A stretch of 64,000 nucleotides of DNA. Source: Lewinellaceae bacterium. Its GTDB lineage: Bacteria > Bacteroidota > Bacteroidia > Chitinophagales > Saprospiraceae. Below are positions 39,601 to 47,653 of the stretch, piece after piece. The notes under the pieces are model-generated. The model saw only the letters and a program-made list of their open reading frames with translations. It made no database searches and was not told the DNA's origin. The position numbers and the translations under genes were made by a program. The DNA is taken from positions 62,001 through 126,000 of the forward strand of contig JADJSY010000088.1 in the NCBI GenBank assembly GCA_016711435.1. Reading direction: 5' to 3'. Numbering within the stretch: position 1 is the stretch's first letter; the number at the start of each line of letters is the position of its first letter.

Positions 39601-39702
39601 TTCACCGGTTGACCGATCACTGATTTGCCCGTCTATTTTGCGTTGTGCAGAAACGGACATAGCTATCAGTGCGACTAAAAATGTAATTAGTAATCGCTTC
39701 AT
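36640..39702 (-). CDS. susC: SusC/RagA-family TonB-dependent outer-membrane receptor
   Basis: The 1020-residue TonB-dependent porin has a signal peptide (MKRLLITFLVALIAMSVSAQ). A carboxypeptidase-regulatory-like domain follows at about 22-105 (GEALVGATVLLKGSNSGT), then the SusC signature VVVIGYG before the plug. The plug ends near RVRGVGSINAGTEPLYVIDG, and a 22-strand barrel finishes with an aromatic C-terminus (FVAGIRIGF). It is 34 bases upstream of susD in the same transcript. No nearby glycoside hydrolase, sulfatase or peptidase points to a substrate, and no anti-sigma/ECF pair is adjacent. Confidence 0.96.
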   Translation of the reverse strand: MKRLLITFLVALIAMSVSAQRKIDGQISDRSTGEALVGATVLLKGSNSGTTTNIDGIFSIAVPSESSVLVVSYTGFETQEITVGSQLKINIQMVPSSTLVEEVVVIGYGKQIKSTLTGNIAKIGGENLKSMPVVSVEQAMQGQAAGVFVESVNGKLGAAMRVRVRGVGSINAGTEPLYVIDGIPIAKDARNTSGGALNPLADLNFNDVESIEVLKDASAKAIYGARGSNGVVLITTKSGKSGRSRVELDVQSGVSMPTGKREFLNAAEFVDYFTEAANNSDDLEGYTYDDEDSWTQFLFGRFNRYSGRNDSWMEKIDRTDWQDEALRTGSITNANLSFSGGNEKMRYYASGNYGDNEGILVGNNLEKMGGRLNIDFDATDRLRVGVNLSLARTITKQVSDDNAFSTPMQLVALAPITPTRDEDGVLYDRPITTYYNGLIDVEDAQRKVISSRNIANIFGDYKFNEHLGLRVEGSANLYNVRDDAFFGSRTDGGIASRGYAFSAFAGASDFNTNAVLHWDQDFDKHAFGFDLGSELFTSEYTRTFVEGEQFPSDDFKTLASAATIKSGTSTITNYSFLSYFGRARYNFSRKYLLNLSARMDGSSRFGKDNRYAFFPAASAGWVLSEEAFLEDNEVVSFLKFRASWGISGNADIGNFQSLGLYGAGNYDGVSTLNPTQIANPQLTWEKSTEVDFGLDFGFFNNRLNGEVDYYVKNTTDLLLNVPVPSTSGFSSQFQNIGELQNKGIEFTLNSNNLVGKFSWTTSINLAANQNKVVSLANGQTIIDDGSSRYANVIKVGSPIGVFYGADYAGADPDNGDALWYVNEMDDNGNIVNPDATTNDYSEANFVELGSPLPTLIGGLDNTFSFAGLTLNVRFQGQTGNKIHNSGGGFMSCNACWFDNQTRDQLDSWKNPGDVTDVPEARLGYSNGDQSRSSRYISDGSYLRLKNVTLAYDFPSKMLSKAKIRDLRLYVTGTNLLTFTKYDGWDPEVTTDFLASNVVYGVDFYAAPQPKNFVAGIRIGF

Positions 39703-39753
39703 ACGATAAGTTTGAAATGGTTAAACAAGTAAATTCAAGGATTATAAAGAATC

Positions 39754-39828
39754 GATTTACCACATAATTCACCTAGAAAATCGGACCAAGGTGCCTTTGT
39801 GAAAGTTCTATGTACCTATGTGGTAAAT
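39754..39828. repeat. Inverted repeat with ATTTACCACATA arms
   Basis: The arms ATTTACCACATA (39754) and TATGTGGTAAAT (39817) flank a loop containing CCTTTGTGAAAG. The same words, TTTACCACATAG and CCTTTGTGAAA, build the much longer inverted repeat at 61276-61520, so the two are related. Confidence 0.75.
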
Positions 39829-39832
39829 AATG

Positions 39833-41758
39833 TTATTGTTTTTCAAGTCGTTCCATTAACCGGCTGGTAATTCTAAGAAAATCCATTTCCGTAATAATAC
39901 CCACCAGATCTTTTCCTTTTACTACGGGTAAACAACCGATATTATGATCGCGCATTTTATTCATGGCTTCCATAATATTGGTTTCAGGTGTAACGGTTAC
40001 CGGCTTGAGTATCATAATTTCTTTTACCATCACCGCCTGTTTCTCATCCAACTGATTGCGGCGCGCAAAATGGCGCAACAACATCCGGCTTGAAATCAGA
40101 CCAATGAGTTCGCCTTTGCTGTCCTCTACGGGCATGTAGCGAATACGGCGCCAGTCTAATATTTCCGCCACCAGTTCAATCAGGTCGTCTTTTTGAACTG
40201 TGAACAGATCGGTAGACATAAATTCTTCCACTTTGATGCTGGTTGGTTGCCAGTTCTCAAGATCAGCTGCGGTACCTTCTTTCCAGGTATGCACAGGTTT
40301 ATTCAATTTCTGATTTTTTACCATGGCAGCAGTGATAGCGGTTACCGCTTCGTCGTTGGTGACTACTTTTTTTAAGGCTGTAAAAGTACGCAATGCCCAG
40401 CGCGCGCCGGTTTTGTGTTCTTTGGCCCGCGCTTCTATGATATCCAAATATTTATTGATATCCGCTGTTTTCACTTTCCTCATTTTCAGTCCTTCTCGTG
40501 CCAGTGGCAGCAATTCCTGTAAAATTAATTCCGTGGCCGGGATTTTTTTATCCTTCATCCATGTAAAAGTGGTGTCAATGCCAAATTTGGCAGATTTCAG
40601 GAAATTATCGCGGGCGTCTACAAAATCGATATGTTTGGTGACGTCGTCATATTTTTCACCCATAGCCACCATACATCCCAGCCAGAATGCGGCGTTTGCC
40701 ACCTCGTCGACCGATGTCGGCCCGGAAGGCATCACGCGATTTTCGATGCGAAGATGGGGTTTTCCATTGGGAGAAATGCCATAACAGGGGCGGTTCCAGC
40801 GATAAACAGTCGAGTTATGTATTTGTAATGCGCGCAATTTGGGTGTAATGCCCTGTTTCACCAATTCCAGGGAGTCTTCTTCGATGGCCCCTGCCAGCAA
40901 CACCCGGAAGCGGCTGATATCTTCCTTGTAAATCTGCGTAATGTCGCCGCGCAACCACCCGGAGCCGAAATTAACCCTCGGAAGCCGCTCCCGCATGTGG
41001 TCGGCAGTCGTGCGGGTGTCGAGACTTTGCTGAAAAAGAGCGATCCGCGTTTCATGCCAAAGCCTGCGGCCAAACACCAGGGGCGAGTTGGCGGCAATGG
41101 CAATGATCGGCCCTGCCAGCACTTGCGAAATGTTGTACATCTTCACAAAATCGTTGGGCGCTACCTGCAGGTGCACCTGGAAACTGCTGTTGCAGGCCTC
41201 CAACAGCGGCGAGTCATGTTTGACCAGCAGCTCGTCCACACCTTCCACCCGGAGTTCAAATGAGGTGCCAAGCAGGTGCTTTTGAATGGCAGCCATAAGC
41301 GCAAAATAGCGATCTTTTGGCGTGAGGTTGTGCATCTCCAGGTCGTGCTTTCGCAGGGTCGGCAGAATACCGCAAAGAATAATACTCGCATCAAACCCGT
41401 CGAGCACCTTCTGTATAATAGACAGATACTCAAGGTTTTCAGCTTCTAACTGGCTCAGGCAGTCGCCTGTAAACTCGCGTGGGCTCAGGTTGGTTTCCAG
41501 GTTGAATTTCGCCAGTTCGGTCACACACCAGGGCATATCCTTCAAGTGCTCCAGCACCTCCATATTGATGGTAGCCGGCTTGAATGTCTTGTTGTGAACC
41601 AGGCACATTTCCTGCTCTGCGCCGATGCGCACAATATCGCTTTCAAACCAGTCATGCTCCAGCATATACTCGAATGCCTGCACATCGTCCAAAAGGCTGC
41701 GCACAAAATGCTGCATCTCATTTTTGTTGTCAACAGTGTTTACTTTTTGAAATCCCAT
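39833..41758 (-). CDS. GCS2-like carboxylate-amine ligase fused to paired CBS domains
   Basis: Residues 1 to about 480 resemble the glutamate-cysteine ligase family 2 fold: IGAEQEMCLV near the start, LETNLSPREF, NSSFQVHLQV, and PHLRIENRVMPSGPT. Two CBS repeats follow at about 510-570 (VEEFMSTDLFTVQKDD) and 575-641 (VKEIMILKPVTVTPETNI, IGCLPVVKGKDLVGIITEMD). CBS pairs usually bind adenine nucleotides, so ligase activity may respond to energy state. The exact amide product is unknown. The 641-residue length is well above that of single-domain GCS2 proteins. Confidence 0.82.
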   Translation of the reverse strand: MGFQKVNTVDNKNEMQHFVRSLLDDVQAFEYMLEHDWFESDIVRIGAEQEMCLVHNKTFKPATINMEVLEHLKDMPWCVTELAKFNLETNLSPREFTGDCLSQLEAENLEYLSIIQKVLDGFDASIILCGILPTLRKHDLEMHNLTPKDRYFALMAAIQKHLLGTSFELRVEGVDELLVKHDSPLLEACNSSFQVHLQVAPNDFVKMYNISQVLAGPIIAIAANSPLVFGRRLWHETRIALFQQSLDTRTTADHMRERLPRVNFGSGWLRGDITQIYKEDISRFRVLLAGAIEEDSLELVKQGITPKLRALQIHNSTVYRWNRPCYGISPNGKPHLRIENRVMPSGPTSVDEVANAAFWLGCMVAMGEKYDDVTKHIDFVDARDNFLKSAKFGIDTTFTWMKDKKIPATELILQELLPLAREGLKMRKVKTADINKYLDIIEARAKEHKTGARWALRTFTALKKVVTNDEAVTAITAAMVKNQKLNKPVHTWKEGTAADLENWQPTSIKVEEFMSTDLFTVQKDDLIELVAEILDWRRIRYMPVEDSKGELIGLISSRMLLRHFARRNQLDEKQAVMVKEIMILKPVTVTPETNIMEAMNKMRDHNIGCLPVVKGKDLVGIITEMDFLRITSRLMERLEKQ

Positions 41759-41866
41759 ATCTTCTGAAGCCGTAAGTGGTTTGATTTATCTGCATCCGGC
41801 ACCGCAATATTATTTCTTTCGCGCAAAAGATTCAAAAGATAATATAAAATCCTTTTTATTTGCGCC

Positions 41867-42475
41867 ATGAACCTGGAGTTATCATTTAAGCATTTGAAAA
41901 AAGACCCCGCCCTTGCCACGCTCATAGAAGTAACAGAAATACCTGATTTCAGGCCTTCAGGAAGAATATATTATGACTTGCTGGAATCTATTGTTTCTCA
42001 GCAACTTAGCGTCAAAGCCGCTACAACTATATTCAACCGTTTCTGTGCAATATTCCCCGATAATTATCCCCATCCTGATTTAGTAACTGAACTGGAGCCT
42101 GCCCAACTCCGGCTTGTAGGACTATCTAATCAAAAGGCCGGTTATCTGCAAAATGTCGCACACTTTTCTTTAAACAACGACCTGGAAAATCATCGGTGGG
42201 ATAAAATGAGCGATGAAGAAATTATCGAATTTTTATCGCAGATAAAAGGAGTTGGAAAATGGACTGTACAAATGTTACTCATGTTTACCCTAGGGCGTTC
42301 GGATGTGTTTCCGGTAGATGACCTTGGTATTCAGCAAGCTATGATCCGCCTCTATCAACTTAATGAAACAGGTAAAGATTTAAAGAAAAAAATGCAGGAA
42401 ATAGCGGAACCCTGGCAGCCCTTTCGAACAGTTGCCTGCCGCTATCTTTGGCGTTGGAAAGATACTGTAAGATAA
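41867..42475 (+). CDS. DNA-3-methyladenine glycosylase, AlkA/HhH-GPD type
   Basis: The 202-residue base-excision glycosylase has the helix-hairpin-helix LSQIKGVGKWTVQMLLMF followed by the catalytic aspartate in FPVDDLGIQQA. The early helix LLESIVSQQLSVKAATTIF is typical of the AlkA/Mag1 group. There is no iron-sulfur cysteine set, which separates it from Nth/MutY. It probably removes alkylated purines. It is divergent from the GCS2-CBS gene, with a spacer of about 110 bases. Confidence 0.92.
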   Translation: MNLELSFKHLKKDPALATLIEVTEIPDFRPSGRIYYDLLESIVSQQLSVKAATTIFNRFCAIFPDNYPHPDLVTELEPAQLRLVGLSNQKAGYLQNVAHFSLNNDLENHRWDKMSDEEIIEFLSQIKGVGKWTVQMLLMFTLGRSDVFPVDDLGIQQAMIRLYQLNETGKDLKKKMQEIAEPWQPFRTVACRYLWRWKDTVR

Positions 42476-42555
42476 ATGGCGATTAATTCACAACATAAAC
42501 CTTCTATTGGTAGTTTTACCGGTACTAAACCGCTCGCCCTCAGGTAATATGCCAA

Positions 42556-42594
42556 GCAAGGTTTACTAAACTTTAAAAGTTTAGTAAACCTTGC
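42556..42594. repeat. Perfect 17-bp-arm palindrome upstream of the DinB-AT-hook gene
   Basis: The arms GCAAGGTTTACTAAACT and AGTTTAGTAAACCTTGC are exact complements around TTAAA. No T-run follows on the plus strand. It ends 69 bases before the ATG at 42663, so it may be an operator, the 3' hairpin of the alkA transcript, or a member of the palindrome class with a TTTTAAAA-like centre seen at 19011 and 54523. Confidence 0.85.
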
Positions 42595-42662
42595 CAAATC
42601 TTCCCCACTTTTGCATTCTGAAAACATTGACTACAAATGACTTTTCTAAACAAACATTTCTT

Positions 42663-44393
42663 ATGAACGAACAGCTGGATAATCTGAGATATCCCATTGG
42701 CCAATTTGAATACGGAAAACCTTATACCATTGATGATACCCGTAAGCACATAAAAATATTATCAAAATTTCCGAAAGAACTTAAGAAAGCCGTTAAAAAA
42801 TTAAAAAGCGGAGACCTGGAAAAAACATACCGGCCCGGAGGCTGGACGGTGCGTCAGGTTATTCTACACCTCGCTGATAGTCATATTAATGCCTACACCC
42901 GTTTAAAACTGGCAGTAACAGAAAATACGCCCATTATTAAACCCTATGAAGAAAATCTCTGGGCGGAACTGGAAGACGGAAAACACGGCTCTGTAAAAAC
43001 ATCGCTTAAATTGCTCTCTGCCCTGCATAGCCGCTGGACACATTTCCTGAAATCTTTACAAGAAGACGATCTGGAAAAAGGGTATTACCACCCCGCTTCC
43101 AAACGCACCGTTCCTCTACAGGAAGCCATTGCACTATATGTGTGGCATAGCCAGCATCACCTTGGTCATATCCAGTTGGTAGCAGAGGGAAAAGCCAAAG
43201 CGCCAAGCGGTAAAAAAGCCGAAGAAGAAGATAAAAAAGGCCATTCAGATAAAAAAACCAAAAGCGATGCGTCTGCTAAGACGCCTAAAAAACGTGTTAT
43301 TAGCGACGAACACCGGGAAAAAATAAGGGCTGCGCAAGTAGCCAGACACGCCAAAAAAGCAGGTATAGCACAAGAAACACCCGCAGCGCCTGCAACTTCG
43401 GCGCCCAAACGAGGCAGAAAAGCAGGTGTCAAAGCCGCTGTTACCGCACCGACCACTGCAGCAGCCGAAGCGCCCAAACGCGGCAGAAAACCGGGTGTCA
43501 AAGCCGCTGCCGCCGCACCGACCACCACAACAACCGAAGCGCCCAAACGAGGCAGAAAACCGGGTGTCAAAGCCGCTGCCGCCGCGCCGACTACCACCGC
43601 AACAGAAGCGCCCAAACGAGGCAGAAAACCGGGTGTCAAAGCCGCTGTTGCCGCACCGACCACAACAACAACCGAAGCGCCCAAACGCGGCAGAAAACCG
43701 GGCGTTAAAGCCGCTGTTGCCGCACCTACCACTGCAACAACCGAAGCGCCCAAACGCGGCAGAAAACCGGGCGTTAAAGCCGCCGCCGCCGCACCGACCA
43801 CTGCAACAACCGAAGCACCCAAACGCGGCAGAAAACCGGGCGTTAAAGCCGTTGTCAACGTTCCCGTAGCAACAGCCGATACGACCAAAAGGAAACGCCG
43901 CACCAAGGAAGAAATGGAAGCCGCGCGTACCACAGCACCCGTCACAACCAAAGCGCCAAAAGCACCAAAAGCGCCGAAAGTAGCAAAAGCGTCCGCTCTG
44001 AATGCCGACGGCACACCAAAAAAACGCGGACTCAGCCCGGAACGTATGGCGGAAATCCGCGCGCTTCGCGGTGTTAAAAAAGCCGAAACAGCAACAACTG
44101 CTGCTCCGGTCAAAGCGGCAAAAGCGGTTAAAGCGGTCAAAGCGCCTGCTACCAACGGCGACGGCGCTCCAAAAAAACGCGGTCTCAGCCCTGAAAGAAT
44201 GGCTGAAATACGTGCATTGCGCGGCGCCAAAAAAACAGCGGAAGCAAAAGTGGCTACCCCTAAAGCACCCAAAGTGCCTAAAGCAGTAAAAGTTGCCAAA
44301 GCCCCCGCACTGAATGCCGACGGTACACCCAAAAAACGCGGTCTTAGCCCTGAAAGAATGGCGGAAATACGCGCGTTGAGGGGGAAGAAATAA
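42663..44393 (+). CDS. DinB/YfiT-like metal hydrolase fused to an AT-hook-like basic repeat tail
   Basis: Residues 1 to about 175 form a DinB-fold YfiT/BstA-like domain: GGWTVRQVILHLADSHIN (His69, His74) and YVWHSQHHLGHI (His162, 165, 166, 169) supply the metal ligands. From about 180 to 576 the protein is Lys/Ala/Pro-rich. It contains HREKIRAAQVARHAKK, seven 23-residue repeats with the AT-hook-like core KRGRKPGVK (43401-43883), and three copies of PKKRGLSPERMAEIRALRG. YfiT proteins are normally only about 170 residues. The tail suggests binding to DNA or nucleic acid, as in histone-H1-like bacterial proteins. The ATG at 42663 was chosen over an upstream in-frame start that adds an uncharacteristic leader. 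Confidence 0.85.
   Translation: MNEQLDNLRYPIGQFEYGKPYTIDDTRKHIKILSKFPKELKKAVKKLKSGDLEKTYRPGGWTVRQVILHLADSHINAYTRLKLAVTENTPIIKPYEENLWAELEDGKHGSVKTSLKLLSALHSRWTHFLKSLQEDDLEKGYYHPASKRTVPLQEAIALYVWHSQHHLGHIQLVAEGKAKAPSGKKAEEEDKKGHSDKKTKSDASAKTPKKRVISDEHREKIRAAQVARHAKKAGIAQETPAAPATSAPKRGRKAGVKAAVTAPTTAAAEAPKRGRKPGVKAAAAAPTTTTTEAPKRGRKPGVKAAAAAPTTTATEAPKRGRKPGVKAAVAAPTTTTTEAPKRGRKPGVKAAVAAPTTATTEAPKRGRKPGVKAAAAAPTTATTEAPKRGRKPGVKAVVNVPVATADTTKRKRRTKEEMEAARTTAPVTTKAPKAPKAPKVAKASALNADGTPKKRGLSPERMAEIRALRGVKKAETATTAAPVKAAKAVKAVKAPATNGDGAPKKRGLSPERMAEIRALRGAKKTAEAKVATPKAPKVPKAVKVAKAPALNADGTPKKRGLSPERMAEIRALRGKK
43401..43883 (+). repeat. Seven tandem 69-bp units inside the DinB-AT-hook gene
   Basis: Each unit begins GCGCCCAAACGAGGCAGAAA or a near variant and encodes 23 residues (APKRGRKPGVKAAAAAP, then a Thr-rich spacer). 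Units differ mainly by synonymous and Ala/Val or Thr/Ala changes. The number of copies could change by slipped-strand events without breaking the frame. Confidence 0.93.
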
Positions 44394-44409
44394 AACACTG
44401 AGCTTTTCT

Positions 44410-44547
44410 GGTGTTTGGTGTTTAGTGTTTGGTGTTTAGGGTTTGGTGTTTAGGGGTGGCAACTTTTGGCCGGCGTACTTAATAAAGCCAGACGTTGCCA
44501 CCCTAAACACCAAACCCTAAACACCAAACACTAAACACTAAACACCA
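44410..44547. repeat. Inverted repeat, 'GTGTTTGGTGTTT' family
   Basis: The arms consist of repeated GGTGTTTAGTGTTT words plus GGGTGGCAACTTTTGG / GACGTTGCCACCC. They fill the gap between the DinB-AT-hook gene and the AstE-like gene. A hairpin with arms of about 55 bp is possible. Confidence 0.85.
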
Positions 44548-44559
44548 TTCCCCCTGTTT

Positions 44560-45489
44560 ATGAACAGAAAAATCGGCCAGTACGGCGGCGCCCTGCCGGG
44601 AACATTGGTATTGGCATTCGGGGCCTTGCACGGCAACGAACCTGCCGGTGTACATGCACTGAAAGAAGTTTTCAGGATGCTGGACAACGAGCGCAGCGTA
44701 CATCCGGGATTTGTTTTTCATGGAAAATTTGTGGGATTTATCGGACACTTGCAGGCTTTTCACAACAATGTCCGTTTCCTGGATCAAGACCTGAACCGGA
44801 TTTGGGAACCGTCGTTTGTAGAAAAACTGCTCCGCGAAAAAAAATCGGACCAAACCGGAGAAGCCCTGGAAGTTGTGGAAATTTTCGAGTCTATCCGGGC
44901 TGAAATACTTGCGTTTCCTGCCAAAGAAATTGTCCTGCTCGATCTGCATACCACTTCTGCGGACGGTGGCATATTCAGCATTCCCACCGATGAAACCGGT
45001 AGCCTGGCATTGGCCAGGGAACTGGAAGTACCGGTGATACTCCGTTTGCAGGATAGTATTGAAGGCCCGCTGTTGAAATTTGCCGCCGCAGGGCATTTCC
45101 ACACGACGCCCGCCAAAGTTTCCGCTGTTGCCTTCGAAGCCGGTCAGCACGAAGACCCGCAGTCGGTACAACGCTCTGTGGCTGCTGTTATCAGTTGCCT
45201 GCGCGCTGCCGGTTGTTTCCGAAGGGGAGATATGAAAAGCCCCCACGATACACTGCTGCAAAAAGCGTCGGTTCAGGCGCCCCCGGTTGTGGTTTTAAGG
45301 TATGTCCACCATATTAAACCCGGCGACTGTTTTAAAATGCGACCCGGATACCTCAATTTTCAGGAAATCCGAAAAGGGGAACACCTGGCAGACGACATCA
45401 ATGGCCCTATCTTTTCGCCCCTCAACGGGTTGATCCTGATGCCGCTGTACCAACCCAAAGGCACCGACGGTTTCTTTATCGTGCAATAG
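44560..45489 (+). CDS. Succinylglutamate desuccinylase / aspartoacylase family zinc hydrolase
   Basis: The 309-residue M14-like enzyme has zinc ligands in GALHGNEPAG (His, Glu) and LLDLHTTSADGG (His). The catalytic Glu lies in AFEAGQHED, and QDLNRIW carries the substrate-binding Arg. It could deacylate N-acyl amino acids. No arginine succinyltransferase operon is adjacent, so the specific desuccinylase role is uncertain. No signal peptide is present. It is flanked by repeats on both sides. Confidence 0.85.
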   Translation: MNRKIGQYGGALPGTLVLAFGALHGNEPAGVHALKEVFRMLDNERSVHPGFVFHGKFVGFIGHLQAFHNNVRFLDQDLNRIWEPSFVEKLLREKKSDQTGEALEVVEIFESIRAEILAFPAKEIVLLDLHTTSADGGIFSIPTDETGSLALARELEVPVILRLQDSIEGPLLKFAAAGHFHTTPAKVSAVAFEAGQHEDPQSVQRSVAAVISCLRAAGCFRRGDMKSPHDTLLQKASVQAPPVVVLRYVHHIKPGDCFKMRPGYLNFQEIRKGEHLADDINGPIFSPLNGLILMPLYQPKGTDGFFIVQ

Positions 45490-45524
45490 CCCTCTCACTT
45501 CTCACTTCTCACCTCTCACTTCTT

Positions 45525-46466
45525 CTAAAGTACCGTGTAATTCATCCGGTCTTTAAACGTAAAGGCATAGGAGAAAACGCCATTGGTTTCCAGCCAATCC
45601 CCTAAAGACATGCCCGATGCCAGTAATTCGCCTACCAGGATTTGTCGTCTGTTACCTTCCAAACAGGCGTTAAATCTGGCAGGAAAGGATAATCGCGGCC
45701 AGGCGCTCAACTCGCTTAACAAATCAAGCAACAACTGTATGTGCGGATTTTGTTCGTTGGGGTGCTCAAACTGGCATTGAAAGCCGTTCAGGCCCAAATG
45801 CCGGGATTTGTACCTGGAACCACCGGGACGGCAAAGCGGATTTTGAGACATGGGCTTGAGGATATTTTCCAGTAAAGCCTGTTCAAAATCTTTGGTTTGC
45901 AAGGTGGGCAACATCTGAATCAAAGCCGGAAGCGGAAGATAATATGCAACCCATTCCGCGACATTTTCATGGTACTGTTGCGCATTGATATAGGAGGAAT
46001 CGGCCAGCCAGGTAAGCATTTCTGCGGGAACGGCATGGTCGTTTTCATCAAAAAGCCATCTCAAAAAGTGGATCGTGGCAAGCGGATATTTTCTGCTGAA
46101 ATGCTTCTGTACGGTGAATCCGCGCATGGCATTGGGATTCAGCGAATGCGTATGCCCTGGCAGTTCGCCGGCCTGTTCCAAAGCGATGATATGGTGACCC
46201 AAACTCGGGACTGAAGGGTGATAAATATCCAGATCAACGGCAAAAATACGTCCTGAATAGAGTTGCTTTTGGAAAGCATCCGATGGGCCGTTATACCATA
46301 TTCTGGAGTACTTGCAATACACAGCGGAGAGCTCCCAGCCAAAGTGCCGGTGTAAATACATGGCCGAAAGCAAACTATCGAGATCGTCGCCAATCAACAT
46401 ACCTTCCACATAATCCGGTCGGGCAAAAGGCAAAAAATCGGCCTTGATGCGTGTTTTGTCAGCCAT
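45525..46466 (-). CDS. DHH-phosphoesterase-like uncharacterised protein
   Basis: The product of about 313 residues starts at MADKTRIKADF. The segment GMLIGDDLDSLLSAMYLHRHFGW, then FAVDLDIYHPS, then LGHHII is reminiscent of DHH-family motifs (DxD, a later Asp, and a GHH triplet). The spacing is not identical to that of RecJ or NrnA. The C-terminal half has no recognised motif. There is no signal peptide. I suggest a DHH-like hydrolase of nucleotides or oligonucleotides only as a hypothesis. Confidence 0.5.
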   Translation of the reverse strand: MADKTRIKADFLPFARPDYVEGMLIGDDLDSLLSAMYLHRHFGWELSAVYCKYSRIWYNGPSDAFQKQLYSGRIFAVDLDIYHPSVPSLGHHIIALEQAGELPGHTHSLNPNAMRGFTVQKHFSRKYPLATIHFLRWLFDENDHAVPAEMLTWLADSSYINAQQYHENVAEWVAYYLPLPALIQMLPTLQTKDFEQALLENILKPMSQNPLCRPGGSRYKSRHLGLNGFQCQFEHPNEQNPHIQLLLDLLSELSAWPRLSFPARFNACLEGNRRQILVGELLASGMSLGDWLETNGVFSYAFTFKDRMNYTVL

Positions 46467-46470
46467 TTTT

Positions 46471-46643
46471 TTGTGTTTGGTGTTTCGTGTATAGTGTTTG
46501 GGGGGCTCCGCGTTTGGCAATGTTTGGTGTTTTGTGTTTAGGGGATCTCCGCCTTTGACGGGAAATAAATTTTAGACGGCCAAACACCGAACATTACCAA
46601 ACGCGGAGCTCCCCCAAACACTAAACACCAAACACCAAACACT
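46471..46643. repeat. Inverted repeat, 'GTGTTTGGTGTTT' family with GC-rich centre
   Basis: The arms 46473-46533 and about 46581-46640 match over GGGGGCTCCGCGTTTGGCAA and flanking GTGTTTGG words. The right arm reaches the stop of the DjlA-like gene. It lies between two minus-strand genes. Confidence 0.85.
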
Positions 46644-47446
46644 CAATTCTTGGCTTGCAGTATTTTCTCATACGCCTCGTTGATCTGCTGAAATTTTTCT
46701 TTCGCATGGCGAAGCGCTTCCGGGGAGGCGCCTTTGGCAGCCATTTTATCGGGGTGCCATTGCACGGCCAATGCGCGGTATTTTTTCTTGATCATATCTA
46801 AGGAATCGGCAGGTTTAGCGCCCAGAATAGCATAATGCGGATCGAGCGGCGTCCAGCGCTGTTGCTGTGCGGTCGATTTGGTGTGGTAATATCGACTCTT
46901 GATCCGCTCGTACTGCATCCCACTTATATGAAAAACGCCGGCAGCGCGCATCAGCAAATTTTCTTCCCGCGGGTGCAGACCGCCATCGCAGGCAGCCATG
47001 GCAAACAATAAATCCATCATATTGAGAATATGATGGCGTTCCCGGCCAAAATCATTATAAAAAGCCCGCGCAAATTGATCAAAAGGATCCGTTGAATCCT
47101 TTGCGTGCTTCCAGATTTTAATGGCTTGAGAACGTCCCCGGTCATTCATCCTGAATTGATCGCGCATTAAATATTCCATGTGCAATACCTCCTGGCGATT
47201 AATCGGCCCATCAGATTTTGCCATTTTGGCGCACAAACTAAAAACATGGTAGAAAAATGCGCCTTGCCGCTTTTGATAGGCTTTAAACTCGCTCTCTTTC
47301 GCAGTTTTTTCTTTGGGCTGGTCAAAAAGATAATGCCCCAGCAAGGAACCCACTATAAATCCAAACAGCCCGCCGAACGGAATACCGAGCAGGTCGAATA
47401 TAATAATGCCGGCAATGCCGGTAAGTAGTTTACCCTTGATTTCCAA
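46643..47446 (-). CDS. djlA: DjlA-like membrane-anchored co-chaperone
   Basis: The 267-residue product has a glycine-rich N-terminal membrane helix (LLGIPFGGLFGFIVGSLLGH). A TerB-like acidic helical domain follows at about 60-175, then a C-terminal J-domain (DPHYAILGAKPADSLDMIKK) with the HPD tripeptide in AVQWHPDKMA. This layout matches DjlA, which stimulates DnaK at the inner membrane. The start is a TTG at 47446; the nearby ATG is out of frame. A long inverted repeat lies directly upstream. Confidence 0.88.
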   Translation of the reverse strand: MEIKGKLLTGIAGIIIFDLLGIPFGGLFGFIVGSLLGHYLFDQPKEKTAKESEFKAYQKRQGAFFYHVFSLCAKMAKSDGPINRQEVLHMEYLMRDQFRMNDRGRSQAIKIWKHAKDSTDPFDQFARAFYNDFGRERHHILNMMDLLFAMAACDGGLHPREENLLMRAAGVFHISGMQYERIKSRYYHTKSTAQQQRWTPLDPHYAILGAKPADSLDMIKKKYRALAVQWHPDKMAAKGASPEALRHAKEKFQQINEAYEKILQAKN

Positions 47447-47470
47447 CGAGCGACATGATAAGAGGGTATT

Positions 47471-47602
47471 TCAAAAGGTTGATGAGGGTTTATAAGGTTG
47501 ATGAGGTTGATATACATCCACTCGAGAATGAGGCGATTTTACTTTTTTCGAGCGGATGTATATCAACCTCATCAACCTTATAAACCCTCATCAACCTTTT
47601 GA
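47471..47602. repeat. Inverted repeat upstream of djlA
   Basis: The arms AAAAGGTTGATGAGGGTTTA and onward to GATATACATCC are complemented at the right end (ATCAACCTCATCAACCTTAT ...). The arms are about 50 bp with a loop around GAGAATGAGGCGATTTTAC. The adenine deaminase stop follows at 47654. Confidence 0.88.
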
Positions 47603-47653
47603 GACACCCACAATGAGCAAAAATAACGCTGCAAAAATACTGCTTAACGAACA

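Noticed and set aside
42591..42662. Extended N-terminus of the DinB-AT-hook protein
   Set aside because: The extra residues precede the conserved DinB start and begin next to the palindrome, which looks like regulatory DNA.
43166..44398. Long minus-strand frame of 410 codons opposite the DinB-AT-hook gene
   Set aside because: It is the shadow of the 69-bp repeats; its product is only repeats of the complementary strand and lacks any domain.
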